Of a stretch of DNA of 64,000 nucleotides, positions 15,850 through 26,092 are shown piece by piece. Under the pieces are notes generated by a model that saw nothing but the letters and a program-made list of their open reading frames with translations, ran no database searches and was not told where the DNA came from. This DNA is from Crenothrix sp. D3 (GTDB lineage: Bacteria > Pseudomonadota > Gammaproteobacteria > Methylococcales > Methylomonadaceae), in contig MBQZ01000014.1 in the NCBI GenBank assembly GCA_002134785.1, positions 1 to 64,000 on the forward strand. Reading direction: 5' to 3'. The translations under genes were made by a program, and so were the position numbers. The stretch's first letter is position 1. Each line of letters opens with the position of its first letter.

Positions 15850-16362
15850 TTAAAAATTGAATTCATGTACTGCCAACAGCAATAAAACCCCTGCAAACAG
15901 ACCTGCTAAGACATCATCAAGCATGATACCTAAGCCACCGTGAACCTGTTTATCTACCCATTTAATGGGCCACGGCTTAAGGATGTCGAAAAAACGAAAC
16001 AGCACGAAACCAATTATCATTGCTTGCCAAGTGAATGGCACGAACCATAGTGTGATGAGGTACCCTGCCACTTCATCCCAGACGATACCGCCAAAATCAT
16101 GTTCATCGAGTTTCTTAGCGGCAACATCACAAATCCATACACCCACAACGGTGGCAATAATAGTGAGCAGGCTATAAATTAGGCTATTGGCTTGAGCGAA
16201 CAGGTAATAAACGGGAATAGCCGCCACCGTGCCGCAGGTTCCAGGGGCTTTTTTTGCTAATCCAGAACCAAAACCAAAGGCTAGAAATAATGTGGGATCA
16301 GTCATTATTTGTTTGACTGTTAGTTTGGCATTGCCGTAATAGGGTTTAAGAAAAATGCTCAT
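15850..16362 (-). CDS. pgpA: Phosphatidylglycerophosphatase A
   Basis: 170 residues with about four membrane helices. The PgpA hallmarks GFGSGLAKKAPGTCGT, GGIVWDEVAGY and LKPWPIKWVDKQVHGGLGIMLDD are all present. It dephosphorylates phosphatidylglycerol phosphate. The chosen start overlaps thiL by 17 bases; an internal Met 19 codons later (16305) is closer to the usual start and is possible. The nusB-thiL-pgpA order is the common proteobacterial one. Confidence 0.93.
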   Translation of the reverse strand: MSIFLKPYYGNAKLTVKQIMTDPTLFLAFGFGSGLAKKAPGTCGTVAAIPVYYLFAQANSLIYSLLTIIATVVGVWICDVAAKKLDEHDFGGIVWDEVAGYLITLWFVPFTWQAMIIGFVLFRFFDILKPWPIKWVDKQVHGGLGIMLDDVLAGLFAGVLLLLAVHEFNF

Positions 16363-17281
16363 AACCTTTAATCTCTAATGAATGGATGTTGCCTGATTTG
16401 TTGAGTCTTAAGCCATGTTCAGCTTCAATAATGCCAATTTTTTGACAATTTTTTGGTACCAACGTGGCTTTTTCAGGGCTAACGGTAAAACACAGTTGAT
16501 AATCATCGCCCGCTACCAGTGGCAGTAACCAATCATCTGTGTCTTTTATGTAAGTTAAAACGGCGGTAGATAAGGGTAAATCTTCCCAATTAAGACACGC
16601 ACCTACTTGGCTTTGTTGGAGTATGTGTCCTAGGTCACTGGTTAAACCATCAGATATATCAATACAGGCATTTGCTACACCAATTAACGCTTGCCCTGTA
16701 TCGCAAGCAGGTTCAGGCTGATTAAATTGTTTTAACGCATTATCAGCTTGGGTGCAGTGATAGCCTTGAGTAATTTTTAAACCTAAACCCGCATCACCAA
16801 TATGGCCTGATAGATAAATAAAATCACCCACTTGTGCCGCTGAGCGAGTGAGTGCTAAGCCGCGTGGCACTAAACCTAAGGCTTGCACAGTGAGCGTTAA
16901 TGCGCCAGCTGTTGTATCGCCGCCAATTAAATCAACACCATAGCGTTCTGCTAACGTCAAAAATCCTGTGGCAAATGCACTTAACCACGCTTCATTGACG
17001 CTAGGCACAGTGAGTGCCAGCGTTACTGAGAGCGGTTTCGCACCCATGCTGGCTAAATCACTTAAATTAACAGCAAGTAATTTATGACCGAGTTGCTCTG
17101 GGTCTGCGTCTTTGAAAAAATGAACATTTTCCACCATCGTGTCGGTAGTGATAGCGAGTTCATAACCGTCTGGTATGGTCAATAACGCGCAGTCATCACC
17201 AATTCCTAAGCGAGTTGATGGGTTTTTGACAGTTTGCTGGGTAAAAAAACGCTGAATCAGCGCGAATTCAGAAAGTGGCAT
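16346..17281 (-). CDS. thiL: Thiamine-monophosphate kinase
   Basis: 311 residues from ATG 17281 (MPLSEFALIQRFF), seven bases after the nusB stop; a longer frame would begin inside nusB. Motifs: GIGDDCALL, TTDTMVENVHF, SMGAKPLSV and LIGGDTTAG for Mg-ATP binding, and ISDGLTSDLGHI. It phosphorylates TMP to TPP. Confidence 0.94.
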   Translation of the reverse strand: MPLSEFALIQRFFTQQTVKNPSTRLGIGDDCALLTIPDGYELAITTDTMVENVHFFKDADPEQLGHKLLAVNLSDLASMGAKPLSVTLALTVPSVNEAWLSAFATGFLTLAERYGVDLIGGDTTAGALTLTVQALGLVPRGLALTRSAAQVGDFIYLSGHIGDAGLGLKITQGYHCTQADNALKQFNQPEPACDTGQALIGVANACIDISDGLTSDLGHILQQSQVGACLNWEDLPLSTAVLTYIKDTDDWLLPLVAGDDYQLCFTVSPEKATLVPKNCQKIGIIEAEHGLRLNKSGNIHSLEIKGYEHFS

Positions 17282-17288
17282 ACGCGTA

Positions 17289-17723
17289 TTATTTATTGGC
17301 TTTCGCTTTAATTTCTTCTGCCCGTTTTTGCTGGGCAACTTTATCTAAAATACCATTCACATAGCGATGACTGCCATCGGCACCAAAATGTTTAGCGAGG
17401 TTAATGCCTTCATTCAAGATGACTCGGTAGGGCATATCCAAGCGGTGTGATAATTCATAGACACCAATTCTTAAAATAGCCCGCTCCACAGGATCAATGC
17501 TATCGACAGGACGATCAACAAACTCGTTTAACGCCTTATCAATTAGCTCTAAATTTTTAGGTACGCCGTGAAAAAGTTCGGTGAAATAACTTTTTTGAGC
17601 ATCTTTTAATCGTTCTTCTTCTAAAAACTGTCGCTCAATTTCATTCAGGTTTTGTCCTGTCATTTGCCATTGATATAAGGCTTGAACAGCCGCTTTTCGT
17701 GCATTGGTACGCGCTTGACTCAT
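17289..17723 (-). CDS. nusB: Transcription antitermination factor NusB
   Basis: 144 residues, all helical. Conserved start ARKAAVQALYQWQ with the arginine-rich RNA-binding motif, and closing helices around YRVILNEGINLAKHFGADGSHRYVNGILDK. It binds boxA RNA together with S10 (encoded at 34.7 kb) in rRNA antitermination. First gene of the nusB-thiL-pgpA operon, divergent from the tRNA cluster. Confidence 0.95.
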   Translation of the reverse strand: MSQARTNARKAAVQALYQWQMTGQNLNEIERQFLEEERLKDAQKSYFTELFHGVPKNLELIDKALNEFVDRPVDSIDPVERAILRIGVYELSHRLDMPYRVILNEGINLAKHFGADGSHRYVNGILDKVAQQKRAEEIKAKANK

Positions 17724-17838
17724 TATATTTCCGTAGTCTAAATGATTTTTGATAGTGTATAATGCTAATTGTGGGGCTAAAGGGACGGTTTATAAAGAAA
17801 TTTTTTGTTATAACTCCTGTTATTTATAAAATAATTGG

Positions 17839-17867
17839 TTGACGAAGTGTGTTTGCTACCATACAAT
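17839..17867 (+). promoter_or_regulatory. Sigma70 promoter of the tRNA/secE transcript
   Basis: TTGACG (17839-17844), exactly 17 bases, TACAAT (17862-17867), about 20 bases before the first tRNA. A near-consensus promoter fitting a strongly expressed tRNA operon. Confidence 0.72.
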
Positions 17868-17887
17868 ACGCAGCTTATCCAAATATC

Positions 17888-17972
17888 GGAGGGGTTCCCG
17901 AGCGGCCAAAGGGATCAGACTGTAAATCTGCCGGCTCTGCCTTCGGAGGTTCGAATCCTCCCCCCTCCACCA
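17888..17972 (+). tRNA. tRNA-Tyr (GTA)
   Basis: Class II tRNA with long variable arm. Acceptor GGAGGGG pairs with CCCCTCC, anticodon loop reads CTGTAAAT, T-arm GGAGG TTCGAAT CCTCC, and CCA (17970-17972) is encoded. First of four tRNAs leading into secE. Confidence 0.95.
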
Positions 17973-17991
17973 TCTTTTAAGTTACGAGTCT

Positions 17992-18065
17992 GCGGGTGTA
18001 GTTCAATGGTAGAACTCCAGCCTTCCAAGCTGATCACGTGGGTTCGATTCCCATCACCCGCTCCA
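17992..18065 (+). tRNA. tRNA-Gly (TCC)
   Basis: Acceptor GCGGGTG/CACCCGC, D-loop AGTTCAATGGT, anticodon TCC in CCTTCCAAG, T-loop TTCGATT, encoded CCA at 18063-18065. Confidence 0.95.
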
Positions 18066-18085
18066 TAGTCTGTCTATCGAGTTAA

Positions 18086-18161
<76 letters not shown>

Positions 18162-18337
18162 TTTGATATGGATAAAAAAGAGCTTGATAGCTGGCTCTTA
18201 AAGAAAATAAATCGAGACATCTTTGTATTTCTTAAGGTGTGTTGGATTAGTTGTAAAAGATTGTTGCTATTGTCGAATCAGCTATTGATAATAGCTATGG
18301 TTTGCACAGGCATAATGAGTTCCATTTTTTTCTGAAT

Positions 18338-18413
18338 AGGTCAGTAGTTCAATTGGTAGAATAGCGGTCTCCAAAACCGCGGGTTGGGGGTTCGAGACCC
18401 TCCTGGCCTGCCA
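18338..18413 (+). tRNA. tRNA-Trp (CCA)
   Basis: Acceptor AGGTCAG/CTGGCCT, anticodon CCA in GGTCTCCAAAACC, T-arm GGGGG TTCGAGA CCCTC, encoded 3' CCA at 18411-18413. It directly precedes secE, as is usual in gammaproteobacteria. Confidence 0.95.
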
Positions 18414-18458
18414 TTCAGGGTAAAGTATACACACCACTATTTCCATAATAAATAACAC

Positions 18459-18839
18459 ATGAAAGCTCAAGCAGAAGAACCGACAGCTGTTTTTGATGTT
18501 GTCAAACAAGTCTTTTCCGTTGTCTTTGTAGTTGCTGGTATAGCTGCATTCTATTATTTCTCAGAAGCTGTTCCTCTTTTATATCGAGTTCTTGGTTTGT
18601 TAGTCGTTGTACTTGCAGTACTGGGTCTGATGCTGACTACGGATATAGGGAAAAGCGTTTGGCTTTTCGTTTTAGACGCTAAGCAAGAGGTTAGGAAAGT
18701 TGTATGGCCTACGCGTGAAGAAACCATGCGTACTACGTTACTAGTATTTGCAATGGTAACAGTTGTGGCACTTATTCTTTGGCTGTTAGATATGTTTCTT
18801 TTTTGGGGTGTACGTTTTCTAACAGGTCAGGGCGGATAG
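18459..18839 (+). CDS. secE: Preprotein translocase subunit SecE
   Basis: 126 residues of the long, three-helix gammaproteobacterial type. Two N-terminal membrane helices ([26 protein letters not shown]) precede the essential core: the amphipathic segment [20 protein letters not shown] and the last membrane helix. It clamps SecY (43.7 kb) in the plasma membrane. nusG begins four bases after its stop. Confidence 0.95.
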   Translation: MKAQAEEPTAVFDVVKQVFSVVFVVAGIAAFYYFSEAVPLLYRVLGLLVVVLAVLGLMLTTDIGKSVWLFVLDAKQEVRKVVWPTREETMRTTLLVFAMVTVVALILWLLDMFLFWGVRFLTGQGG

Positions 18840-18843
18840 CAAT

Positions 18844-19377
18844 ATGGCTTTGCGCTGGTATGTTGTTCATGCTTATTCAAACTTTGAAAACAAGGTTAAG
18901 CAGGCTTTAGAAGAAAGAGTTAAACGCGAGGGTTTGGAGCAGTATTTTGGTCAAATACTAGTGCCTACCGAAGAAGTAGTCGAAATGCGATTAGGGCAGC
19001 AACGAAAAAGTGAAAGAAAATTTTTTCCAGGCTATGTTTTGGTTCAGATGGAATTGACTGATGAGACTTGGCACTTGGTCAAGGATGTGCCTAGGGTATT
19101 AGGCTTTATAGGCGGTACGTCTGATCGCCCTGCGCCTATTTCTGAAAAAGAGGCGATGTCTATACTGGATAGAGTTCAGGAAGGTGTAGATAAACCACGT
19201 CCTAAAACTTTATTCGAGGCGGGCGAGGTCATAAGGGTCATTGATGGTCCATTTAAAGATTTTAATGGTACTGTTGAAGAAGTTAACTACGACAAAAATA
19301 AATTGAAAATATCAGTGCTTATTTTTGGTCGCTCGACCTCTGTGGAGTTAGGTTTTAGTCAGGTTGAAAAAGGCTAG
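18844..19377 (+). CDS. nusG: Transcription termination/antitermination factor NusG
   Basis: 177 residues: NGN domain starting [18 protein letters not shown], with [10 protein letters not shown] and LGFIGG, then a KOW domain ([21 protein letters not shown]). NusG binds RNA polymerase and links it to Rho and the leading ribosome via S10. Followed by a terminator-like hairpin. Confidence 0.97.
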   Translation: MALRWYVVHAYSNFENKVKQALEERVKREGLEQYFGQILVPTEEVVEMRLGQQRKSERKFFPGYVLVQMELTDETWHLVKDVPRVLGFIGGTSDRPAPISEKEAMSILDRVQEGVDKPRPKTLFEAGEVIRVIDGPFKDFNGTVEEVNYDKNKLKISVLIFGRSTSVELGFSQVEKG

Positions 19378-19403
19378 TTACTGTTTCGTAATTAGTGTTT
19401 ACT

Positions 19404-19436
19404 AAATCTCTATCTGAGTAAGATAGGGATTTTTTG
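19404..19436 (+). terminator. Rho-independent terminator after nusG
   Basis: Arms AAATCTCTATCT (19404-19415) and AGATAGGGATTT (19421-19432, one G-U pair) around GAGTA, running into TTTTT. It probably separates secE-nusG from rplKA. Confidence 0.75.
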
Positions 19437-19485
19437 TGTCTAAGGGGAGCAGAAATGCGTTTGCACCCATATTTTGGAGTAAGAA

Positions 19486-19917
19486 ATGGCAAAAAAAATA
19501 ACAGCATATATTAAATTACAAGTGCCAGCAGGTGATGCAAAGCCAAGTCCACCTGTAGGACCTGCTTTGGGTCAGCGCGGCGTTAACATTATGGAGTTTT
19601 GTAAAGCGTTCAACGCAAAAACACAGGATGTAGAAAAAGGCTTGCCTTTGCCTGTTGTTATTACTGTTTATAGTGATCGTAGCTTTACTTTTATTACCAA
19701 AACACCACCTGCTTCAATTCTGTTGAAAAAAGCATTGGGTCTAAAAAGTGGTAGTGCTAATCCGAATACTAAAAAAGTCGGCACAGTAACGCGTGAACAA
19801 TTAGAAGAAATTGCGAAAGTTAAAATGGAAGATTTGAACGCTGCAAATCTTGAAGCAGCAGTAAAAACAATTGCAGGCAGTGCGCGTAGCATGGGTCTGA
19901 ATGTAGAGGGATTATAA
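19486..19917 (+). CDS. rplK: 50S ribosomal protein L11
   Basis: 143 residues. Proline-rich N-terminus typical of L11 ([20 protein letters not shown]) and C-terminal 23S-binding domain ending [14 protein letters not shown]. Base of the GTPase stalk. Start preceded by GGAG; the stop codon overlaps the rplA start (TAATG). Confidence 0.97.
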   Translation: MAKKITAYIKLQVPAGDAKPSPPVGPALGQRGVNIMEFCKAFNAKTQDVEKGLPLPVVITVYSDRSFTFITKTPPASILLKKALGLKSGSANPNTKKVGTVTREQLEEIAKVKMEDLNAANLEAAVKTIAGSARSMGLNVEGL

Positions 19918-20612
19918 TGGCTAAGTTATCAAAAAAAGCGAAAATCATTAAAGCAAAAGTTGATAAAACCAAACAATATTCAATTGCTGAAGCGGTGGCA
20001 TTATTGAAAGAATTTGGTACAGCTAAATTTGCGGAAGCGATTGATGTCAGTGTTAATTTAGGCGTAGATCCTCGTAAGTCAGATCAAAACGTGCGTGGCG
20101 CAACAGTGCTGCCGAACGGTACAGGTAAAACTGTTCGCGTTGCCGTATTTACTCAAGGTGCAAATGCCGATGCAGCAAGAGCGGCTGGTGCTGACATTGT
20201 CGGTATGGACGATTTAGGCGATTTAGTCAAAAAAGGCGAAATGAATTTTGATGTGGTTATTGCATCTCCTGATGCAATGCGTGTTGTGGGTCAATTAGGT
20301 CAAATTTTAGGTCCTAGAGGTTTAATGCCTAATCCTAAAGTTGGCACAGTGACTGCCGATGTTGCTACTGCGGTTAAAAACGCAAAATCGGGTCAAGTGC
20401 GTTATCGTACTGATAAATCAGGTATTATTCACTGCACATTGGGTAAAGTTTCATTTGAAGCTGAAGCAATTCAAGGTAACTTGGAAGCATTGATTGCCGA
20501 TTTAAAAAGAATGAAACCAACGGCAGCTAAAGGTGTTTACATCAAAAAAATCACGCTATCTTCAACTATGGGACCTGGTTTGTGGCTAGACGCTAGCAGT
20601 TTTACTCACTAA
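19917..20612 (+). CDS. rplA: 50S ribosomal protein L1
   Basis: 231 residues, normal length. Motifs [33 protein letters not shown] and the closing [13 protein letters not shown]1 forms the E-site stalk and in relatives represses the rplKA mRNA. It overlaps rplK by one base. Confidence 0.97.
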   Translation: MAKLSKKAKIIKAKVDKTKQYSIAEAVALLKEFGTAKFAEAIDVSVNLGVDPRKSDQNVRGATVLPNGTGKTVRVAVFTQGANADAARAAGADIVGMDDLGDLVKKGEMNFDVVIASPDAMRVVGQLGQILGPRGLMPNPKVGTVTADVATAVKNAKSGQVRYRTDKSGIIHCTLGKVSFEAEAIQGNLEALIADLKRMKPTAAKGVYIKKITLSSTMGPGLWLDASSFTH

Positions 20613-20635
20613 ACGAATTATAATAAACTTTGGGT

Positions 20636-20815
20636 TGCCGTTGTACGGTAGCAGTCAAAGACCGCAGGTGTTGAAAAACTTAATACTCGCATAGTTGAAA
20701 TACTGTGTTTCCTGCGTAGACGGGCTTTATATCCAAAATTGGGTAAAAAACCGTAACAAAGCATTCCACAAGAATGCGTTTTATTTATCTGGACACACCA
20801 GAACACTACTGGAGG
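20636..20815 (+). promoter_or_regulatory. L10-leader-like region upstream of rplJL
   Basis: About 200 bases separate rplA from rplJ. The position and layout match the L10(L12)4-binding mRNA leader: a long structured segment (CCGTTGTACGGTAGC, AAAGACCGCAGG ... CCTGCGTAGACGG) ahead of a hairpin GCATTC...GAATGC and the rplJ ribosome site TGGAGGTAA. In relatives L10 binds here to repress rplJL translation. I folded it by eye only. Confidence 0.6.
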
Positions 20816-20821
20816 TAAGCT

Positions 20822-21319
20822 GTGGCACTAAATTTGGATGGCAAAAAAGCTGTCGTCGAAGAAGTCGCTCAATACGCCGCTAAAGCGCATTCTGCTGTTG
20901 CGGCAGAATATCGTGGTTTAACTGTGACGGAATTAACCGTACTGCGTAAAACAGCGAGAGAAACAGGCGTTTATTTGCGGGTAATAAAAAATACGCTGGC
21001 AAAACGTGCAATTGCAGGTACTGAATTTGAATGTATGCAGGATGCTTTAGTCGGTCCCTTGTTAATTGCATTTTCAATGGAAGACCCAGGTTGTGCAGCA
21101 CGCTTAATCAGTGATTTTGCAAAAACTCATGACAAATTAATTACTAAGGTGGTCGCTATAGGCGGTCAATCTTATGATGCGTCTGAATTAGCGCGTTTGG
21201 CAAGATTGCCAACTCGTAATCAAGGTATCAGTTTGTTAATGTCGGTTATGAAAGCACCTGTAGAGAAGTTAGCTCGCACCTTGGCAGCACTTCGCGATCA
21301 GATGCAAGAAGCCGCATAA
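20822..21319 (+). CDS. rplJ: 50S ribosomal protein L10
   Basis: 165 residues with a GTG start preceded by GGAGGTAA. N-terminal RNA-binding domain ([42 protein letters not shown]) and a C-terminal helix for L7/L12 dimers. Together with L12 it forms the factor-binding stalk. Confidence 0.97.
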   Translation: MALNLDGKKAVVEEVAQYAAKAHSAVAAEYRGLTVTELTVLRKTARETGVYLRVIKNTLAKRAIAGTEFECMQDALVGPLLIAFSMEDPGCAARLISDFAKTHDKLITKVVAIGGQSYDASELARLARLPTRNQGISLLMSVMKAPVEKLARTLAALRDQMQEAA

Positions 21320-21383
21320 TTTCGTTAAACCTGTTATCCGTCACATAGACGGTTTACACAATATTATTTTAGAGAAACTCACA

Positions 21384-21749
21384 ATGGCAATAACACAAGA
21401 AGAAATTTTGGAAGCAGTTTCCAATATGACCGTTATGGAAATCGTTGATTTAATTTCAGCGATGGAAGAAAAATTCGGCGTATCTGCCGCTACTGCTGTC
21501 GCTGCTGCACCTGTTGCTATGGCTGCCGCTGAAGAACAAACAGAATTTGATGTTATTTTGACTGGCTTTGGCGAAAATAAAGTATCTGTCATTAAAACAG
21601 TTCGTGGTATCACAGGCTTAGGCTTAAAAGAAGCGAAAGATGCTGTTGAAGGCGCACCGACTGTATTAAAAGAAGGTATTCCTAAAGCGGAAGCGGAAAC
21701 GATTAGAACGCAACTGGTAGAAGCAGGCGCGACTGTCGAAATTAAATAA
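21384..21749 (+). CDS. rplL: 50S ribosomal protein L7/L12
   Basis: 121 residues: N-terminal dimerisation helices ([19 protein letters not shown]), Ala-rich hinge, and C-terminal factor-binding domain ([20 protein letters not shown]). Recruits EF-Tu and EF-G. Followed by an attenuator hairpin before rpoB. Confidence 0.97.
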   Translation: MAITQEEILEAVSNMTVMEIVDLISAMEEKFGVSAATAVAAAPVAMAAAEEQTEFDVILTGFGENKVSVIKTVRGITGLGLKEAKDAVEGAPTVLKEGIPKAEAETIRTQLVEAGATVEIK

Positions 21750-21787
21750 AACTTTTGAAGTACGCTAAGACCTACGTCTTAGCAAGT

Positions 21788-21817
21788 AAGGCTGGTGGCT
21801 AATGTCACCGGCCTTTT
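21788..21817 (+). terminator. Attenuator between rplL and rpoB
   Basis: Arms AAGGCTGGTG and CACCGGCCTT with an 8-base loop, then TTT. A partial terminator at this position lowers rpoBC relative to ribosomal protein transcription in E. coli, and the same use is likely here. Confidence 0.65.
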
Positions 21818-21920
21818 ACTGTTTGATATAAATACTCAGTATTTATGTCACTAGCAGTTATCCCCCCTGTTGCACGCCGCACAGTAGAAATAATTCATGA
21901 TGAAAAGGTTTGGAAGCGAT

Positions 21921-24900
21921 ATGTCCTACTCTTTTACCGAAAAAAAGCGTATACGAAATAACTTTGGGAAAAGCACTGAGGTGCTTGATGTCCCGTATCT
22001 TTTAGCAACGCAACTAGATTCTTATGCCAGTTTCTTGCAATCAGGTGTTACGCCTGAAAAGCGCACCGACACTGGCTTACATGCCGCATTTTCTAGCGTA
22101 TTTCCGATTGAAAGCCATTCAGGTTATGCAGTATTGGAATATGTACGATATAGATTAGGCGAGCCTCTATTTGATGTCAGAGAATGTCAACAGCGAGGAG
22201 CGACTTTTGCAGCACCGTTACGCGTGTTGGTTCGACTGGTTATCTATGATAAAGAAACCCCTGTTAATGCCAAAGTCGTTAAAGATATCCGTGAGCAAGA
22301 AGTCTATATGGGTGAACTGCCTTTAATGACGGATAACGGCACGTTTGTTATTAATGGTACTGAGCGTGTTATCGTGTCGCAATTACACCGTTCACCAGGC
22401 GTATTCTTTGACCATGACAAAGGTAAAACCCACTCATCAGGTAAGCTACTGTTTAACGCCCGCGTTATTCCTTATCGCGGTTCTTGGTTAGATTTTGAAT
22501 TTGACCACAAAGACTGCGTTTATGTGCGTATAGATCGTCGTAGAAAAATTCCTGCCACCATTTTATTGAGAGGCTTGGGCTACGATAACGAAGCAATGAT
22601 TAACATTTTCTTCGATACCAATAAATTCACTTTAAGTGCTGATAAGTGTTTGTTTCATATCATTCCAGAAAGAATGCGTGGTGAAATTTCAGCATTTGAT
22701 ATTAAAAATAACGATCAAATTTTGGTCGAAGAAGGACGACGGATTACCTCTAAGCATATCCGTGAGATGAACAAAGCAGGACTCACTCAAGTGGAAGTGC
22801 CTAGGGCTTACTTGGTTGGCAAGATTCTTGGTCATAATTTGATTGACCAAAGCACAGGCGAATTAATCGCTAATGTCAATGACGAACTGACAGAAGTTTT
22901 AATTGATCGTTGTATTGACAGTGGCATTACTGAATTGAATACCTTGTTTGTCAATGATTTGGATAATGGTCCTTATATTTCCAATGCAATGCGTATAGAT
23001 AATACGACCAACCCTTTAGAGGCTTTGGTTGAAATCTATCGCATGATGCGTCCTGGTGAGCCGCCCACTAAAGAATCTGCGGAAAATTTATTCCAAAATT
23101 TATTCTTTACTGATGAACGCTACGACTTATCTACCGTAGGACGGATGAAATTTAACCGTCGTTTAGGTAGAGAGGAAATTATCGGCACAGGTACACTCAC
23201 TAAAGAAGATATTATCGACGTTCTTAAAGAACTGATAAAAATTCGTAATGGTAACGGCACAGTCGATGATATTGACCATTTAGGTAACAGACGGGTGCGT
23301 TCAGTCGGTGAAATGATTGAAAACCAATTCCGTGTTGGCTTGGTGCGCGTTGAAAGAGCCGTTAAAGAACGCTTAACTTTAGCCGATTCAGAAGGCTTAG
23401 TGCCACAAGAAATCATTAACGCTAAGCCAGTCTCAGCGGCAGTGAAAGAATTTTTTGGTTCTAGTCAGTTGTCACAGTTTATGGATCAAAATAATCCATT
23501 ATCTCAGGTGACGCATAAACGCCGTGTGTCTGCGTTAGGACCTGGTGGTTTAGCCAGAGAACGCGCAGGCTTTGAAGTGCGTGACGTACACGCTACTCAT
23601 TACGGTCGTGTATGTCCAATTGAAACGCCTGAAGGACCAAACATTGGTTTGATTAACTCGCTGTCTGTGTATGCGCGTACTAATAACTATGGATTTTTAG
23701 AAACACCATATCGTAAAGTCGTTGATGGTCAAGTAACTGATCAAGTCGATTATTTGTCTGCTATTGAAGAAGGTGAATTTGTTATTGCGCAGGCGAGTGT
23801 TCCCGTCAACGCAGAGGGTAAATTAGTTGATGGCTTAGTATCTTGCCGTCATAAAGATGAGTTTGCCTTAGCGATGTCTGATACCGTGCAGTATATGGAC
23901 GTATCATCCAAGCAAATCGTTTCGGTCGCAGCATCAATTATTCCATTCTTAGAACATGATGACGCGAACCGCGCCTTAATGGGATCAAATATGCAGCGTC
24001 AAGCGGTGCCAACACTGAGAGCTGAAAAGCCCTTAGTGGGTACGGGCATGGAAAGATGCGTAGCAAAAGATTCAGGCGTAACAGTTGTTGCTACGCGTGG
24101 CGGTAAAATTGAAGCCGTTGATGCGGCGCGTATCGTGGTGCGTGTTAATGACACAGAAACCGAAACAGGTACATCAGGCGTTGATATTTATAATTTAATT
24201 AAATATACCCGTTCTAACCAAAATACTTGTATCAACCAAAAACCATTGGTTAAACCAGGTGACATCGTGCGAGCGGGCGATATTATGGCAGACGGTCCTT
24301 CGACTGACATGGGTGAACTGGCACTGGGGCAGAATATGCTAGTGGCATTCATGCCGTGGAATGGTTACAACTTCGAAGACTCGATTTTAGTTTCTGAGCG
24401 TGTCGTAAAAGAAGATCGTTTTACCACCATTCATATCGAAGAAAAAACCTGTGTGGCTCGTGATACGAAACACAGCCCAGAAGAAATTACAGCGGATATT
24501 CCTAACGTCAGCGAAGAAGCCTTATCTAAGTTAGATGAGTCGGGCATTGTTTATGTCGGTGCTGAAGTTAAAGGCGGCGATATTCTGGTTGGTAAAGTCA
24601 CGCCTAAAGGCGAAACCCAACTGACTCCAGAAGAAAAGCTATTACGCGCTATTTTTGGTGAAAAAGCTGCCGATGTAAAAGATACCTCATTGCGTGTACC
24701 AGGTAGTATTGAAGGTACGGTTATTGATGTCCAAGTATTTACGCGTGACGGTGTCAAAAAAGACAAACGTGCATTAGACATTGAGCAAGATGCTATCAAG
24801 CGTTACCGTAAAGATTTAGACGATCAGCTGAAGATTCTCGAAGGCGATATTTACTCGCGTGTTGCCAGAATGTTGGCAGGTAAAGTGGCGCAAGCTGGCG

Positions 24901-26012
24901 CGGGTCAATTAAAAGCAGGTACTGAAATTAGCCAAGACTATTTGGATAGCATTAAGCATTCAGATTGGCTAAAAATCAAAATGAAAGAGGAAGAGCTTAA
25001 CGTTCAACTCGAAACTGTTACCGCGCAAATTGAACAGCAACGTAAAGATTTTGATGAAAAGTTTGAAGTTAAACGTAAAAAAATCACAATGGGCGATGAT
25101 TTAGCACCAGGTGTGTTGAAAATGGTTAAGGTGTACTTGGCTGTGAAACGACGCATTCAGCCAGGTGATAAAATGGCGGGTCGTCATGGTAACAAAGGGG
25201 TTATCTCGATGATTAGACCGATTGAAGATATGCCTTTTACTGCTGACGGTAATCCTGTTGACATCGTATTGAATCCATTAGGTGTACCTTCGCGGATGAA
25301 CGTCGGTCAGGTACTGGAAACCCATTTAGGTTGGGCTGCTAAAGGCTTGGGTATCAAGATTGGTAAAATGCTGGAAGCTCAGTACGATCAGGAAAAAGCT
25401 AAGGTCGCTACCATCAGAGAATATCTGGATAAAATTTACAATAGCAGTGGTCGAAAAGAAGATTTAGCGTCTTTTACCGATAAAGAAATTTTAGAAATGG
25501 CGGCTAATTTAGTGGCTGGCGTACCAATGGCAACGCCTGTTTTCGACGGTGCCAGTGAAGACGAGATTCGCACTATGTTAAGACTCGCTGATTTGCCAGA
25601 ACATGGGCAAGTGCAGTTGTTTGACGGTTTAACTGGCGAACCTTTTGAGCGTGAAGTAACCGTCGGCTATATGTATATGTTGAAACTGAACCATTTAGTG
25701 GACGACAAAATGCACGCCCGTTCTACTGGTCCTTACAGTCTAGTCACGCAACAACCATTAGGTGGTAAAGCACAATTTGGTGGACAACGTTTCGGAGAAA
25801 TGGAAGTCTGGGCGTTAGAGGCTTATGGTGCGGCTTATACCCTGCAAGAAATGTTGACGGTTAAATCCGATGACGTAACTGGCAGAACGCGTATGTATAA
25901 GAATATAGTGGATGGTAATCATAAAATGGAAGCGGGTATGCCCGAATCATTTAATGTATTGTTGAAAGAAATTCGCTCATTAGCAGTCAATATCGAGTTA
26001 GAAAGGGAATAA
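21921..26012 (+). CDS. rpoB: RNA polymerase beta subunit
   Basis: 1363 residues from ATG 21921, matching the family start [12 protein letters not shown] with GGAAG upstream; an in-frame ATG at 21897 would add eight atypical residues. The rifampicin region reads [20 protein letters not shown], with the residues usual in sensitive strains. Also seen: [32 protein letters not shown] and the C-terminal [20 protein letters not shown]. No insertion or break. Confidence 0.98.
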   Translation: MSYSFTEKKRIRNNFGKSTEVLDVPYLLATQLDSYASFLQSGVTPEKRTDTGLHAAFSSVFPIESHSGYAVLEYVRYRLGEPLFDVRECQQRGATFAAPLRVLVRLVIYDKETPVNAKVVKDIREQEVYMGELPLMTDNGTFVINGTERVIVSQLHRSPGVFFDHDKGKTHSSGKLLFNARVIPYRGSWLDFEFDHKDCVYVRIDRRRKIPATILLRGLGYDNEAMINIFFDTNKFTLSADKCLFHIIPERMRGEISAFDIKNNDQILVEEGRRITSKHIREMNKAGLTQVEVPRAYLVGKILGHNLIDQSTGELIANVNDELTEVLIDRCIDSGITELNTLFVNDLDNGPYISNAMRIDNTTNPLEALVEIYRMMRPGEPPTKESAENLFQNLFFTDERYDLSTVGRMKFNRRLGREEIIGTGTLTKEDIIDVLKELIKIRNGNGTVDDIDHLGNRRVRSVGEMIENQFRVGLVRVERAVKERLTLADSEGLVPQEIINAKPVSAAVKEFFGSSQLSQFMDQNNPLSQVTHKRRVSALGPGGLARERAGFEVRDVHATHYGRVCPIETPEGPNIGLINSLSVYARTNNYGFLETPYRKVVDGQVTDQVDYLSAIEEGEFVIAQASVPVNAEGKLVDGLVSCRHKDEFALAMSDTVQYMDVSSKQIVSVAASIIPFLEHDDANRALMGSNMQRQAVPTLRAEKPLVGTGMERCVAKDSGVTVVATRGGKIEAVDAARIVVRVNDTETETGTSGVDIYNLIKYTRSNQNTCINQKPLVKPGDIVRAGDIMADGPSTDMGELALGQNMLVAFMPWNGYNFEDSILVSERVVKEDRFTTIHIEEKTCVARDTKHSPEEITADIPNVSEEALSKLDESGIVYVGAEVKGGDILVGKVTPKGETQLTPEEKLLRAIFGEKAADVKDTSLRVPGSIEGTVIDVQVFTRDGVKKDKRALDIEQDAIKRYRKDLDDQLKILEGDIYSRVARMLAGKVAQAGAGQLKAGTEISQDYLDSIKHSDWLKIKMKEEELNVQLETVTAQIEQQRKDFDEKFEVKRKKITMGDDLAPGVLKMVKVYLAVKRRIQPGDKMAGRHGNKGVISMIRPIEDMPFTADGNPVDIVLNPLGVPSRMNVGQVLETHLGWAAKGLGIKIGKMLEAQYDQEKAKVATIREYLDKIYNSSGRKEDLASFTDKEILEMAANLVAGVPMATPVFDGASEDEIRTMLRLADLPEHGQVQLFDGLTGEPFEREVTVGYMYMLKLNHLVDDKMHARSTGPYSLVTQQPLGGKAQFGGQRFGEMEVWALEAYGAAYTLQEMLTVKSDDVTGRTRMYKNIVDGNHKMEAGMPESFNVLLKEIRSLAVNIELERE

Positions 26013-26025
26013 ACACTCCTCGTAG

Positions 26026-26050
26026 ATAGGGTACGCACTGCGTACCCTAT
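26026..26050 (+). repeat. Perfect hairpin between rpoB and rpoC
   Basis: Arms ATAGGGTACGCA (26026-26037) and TGCGTACCCTAT (26039-26050) separated by one base, without a U-run. Possible RNA processing or stability element for the rpoB-rpoC mRNA, not a classical terminator. Confidence 0.6.
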
Positions 26051-26092
26051 ACGGCTGAACTACATCAGAAACCATTTAAAGAGGACAAGCTC

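Noticed and set aside
18168-18200. Terminator after tRNA-Thr
   Set aside because: Only a short AAGAGC/GCTCTT stem and no T-run; tRNA-Trp probably belongs to the same transcript.
23456-23520. Rifampicin-resistance change in rpoB
   Set aside because: The rifampicin region shows the residues usual in sensitive strains.
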